In this document: one piece after another, positions 63,757 through 64,000 of the stretch
Numbering within the stretch: position 1 is the stretch's first letter
Layout: each line of letters begins with the position of its first letter
NCBI GenBank assembly: GCA_051747425.1
Contig: JBNJGD010000006.1
Location: 1 to 64,000 of the forward strand
From: HTCC5015 sp051747425
GTDB lineage: Bacteria; Pseudomonadota; Gammaproteobacteria; HTCC5015
Direction of reading: 5' to 3'
Length of the DNA stretch: 64,000 bases
The notes under the pieces: generated by a model
What the model was told of the DNA's origin: nothing
The model's input: only the letters and a program-made list of their open reading frames with translations
Database searches by the model: none
Translations under genes and position numbers: made by a program

Positions 63757-64000
63757 ATGCAAGAACGCGAAACCATAATTACCACGCGGGATGTCATCGC
63801 CCGCCTGGTTCCCGCGGGCACCGAAATCCAGATTCCCGCCGAGACCTTCGTCACGGTCACCCAGTCCCTGGGCGGCTCGTTTACCATTTCGGTCAACGGC
63901 AATCTGGCCCGCATCGAGGGCGAGGACGCCGACGCCCTGGGCAAGGAACCGCCCACCAATGACCTCGAAGCCAATGAAGACGGCACCATCAACGAGGACC
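63757..64000 (+). CDS. sufT: SufT-like Fe-S assembly protein (partial, runs off the window)
   Basis: First 81 codons only. The N-terminus reads ITTRDVIARLVPAGTEIQIP, then TVTQSLGGSFTISVNGNLAR, the region that precedes the DUF59/MIP18 domain in SufT proteins. The DUF59 domain itself would lie past 64000. The ATG is 26 bp after the sufS stop with GGAG about 11 nt upstream. It fits as the last or next-to-last suf operon gene. Only the N-terminus is visible. Confidence 0.8.
   Translation, partial: MQERETIITTRDVIARLVPAGTEIQIPAETFVTVTQSLGGSFTISVNGNLARIEGEDADALGKEPPTNDLEANEDGTINED

Overview
The window is a chromosomal stretch, about 60% GC by eye, from a gammaproteobacterium. It most resembles the Pseudomonadales/Cellvibrionales marine and environmental groups. 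Supporting marks are the petA-petB-petC-sspA-sspB block, a divergent Nif3-like/AlgW pair, the rsmI-lpoA-yraN-diaA cluster, the tRNA-fMet-rimP-nusA-infB-rbfA-truB operon, and a FadE / FadN-type beta-oxidation operon under a TetR regulator. No genus can be assigned from the sequence alone. There is no prophage, transposase, CRISPR array or rRNA operon, so this is mainly core genome.

Layout. 0-3 kb: thrS, rsmE and tRNA-Val(GAC). 3-11.3 kb is the most accessory part. It holds two tandem paralogous lipoproteins of lower GC, a GT1-like glycosyltransferase convergent with a 2OG-Fe(II) oxygenase, and a three-gene operon of GMC oxidoreductase, MORN-repeat/C13 peptidase and zinc alcohol dehydrogenase. 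11.3-18 kb: uvrB, an aspartate-type aminotransferase, an outer-membrane beta-barrel protein and a YheT hydrolase, separated by four of the window's five intergenic repeat islands. Four of the five islands start and end with the same 11-bp inverted terminus. 18-22 kb: an AraC regulator, pnp and rpsO. 22-26.4 kb: an RND efflux permease and its adaptor, lying between truB and rpsO-pnp, which are usually adjacent. 26.4-32.7 kb: truB, rbfA, infB, nusA, rimP and tRNA-fMet. 32.7-41.6 kb: a LuxR regulator, two small genes, then the fatty-acid degradation operon. 41.6-45.6 kb: rsmI, lpoA, yraN and diaA. 45.6-49.4 kb: sspB, sspA and the cytochrome bc1 genes. 49.5-58.8 kb: Nif3-like protein, AlgW/DegS protease, hydrolase, DUF3080 lipoprotein, EpmC, AraC regulator, DsbB, TauE/SafE permease and an MMPL/RND-like protein. 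58.8-64 kb: sufB-C-D-S and the start of sufT.

How the genes work together. The tRNA-fMet to truB block makes translation-initiation and ribosome-maturation factors, with two tandem intrinsic terminators in the rimP leader. The fad operon encodes the beta-oxidation steps from acyl-CoA dehydrogenation to thiolysis. The pet genes form the quinol:cytochrome c segment of respiration. The suf operon builds Fe-S clusters and has a promoter whose -35 region lies inside a near-consensus IscR type-1 site.

The least explained items are the modular repeat islands with TAGCCACAGAG/CTCTGTGGCTA ends, the MORN-C13 peptidase coupled to alcohol-oxidising enzymes, and a possible ribosome-binding-site-sequestering leader before diaA.
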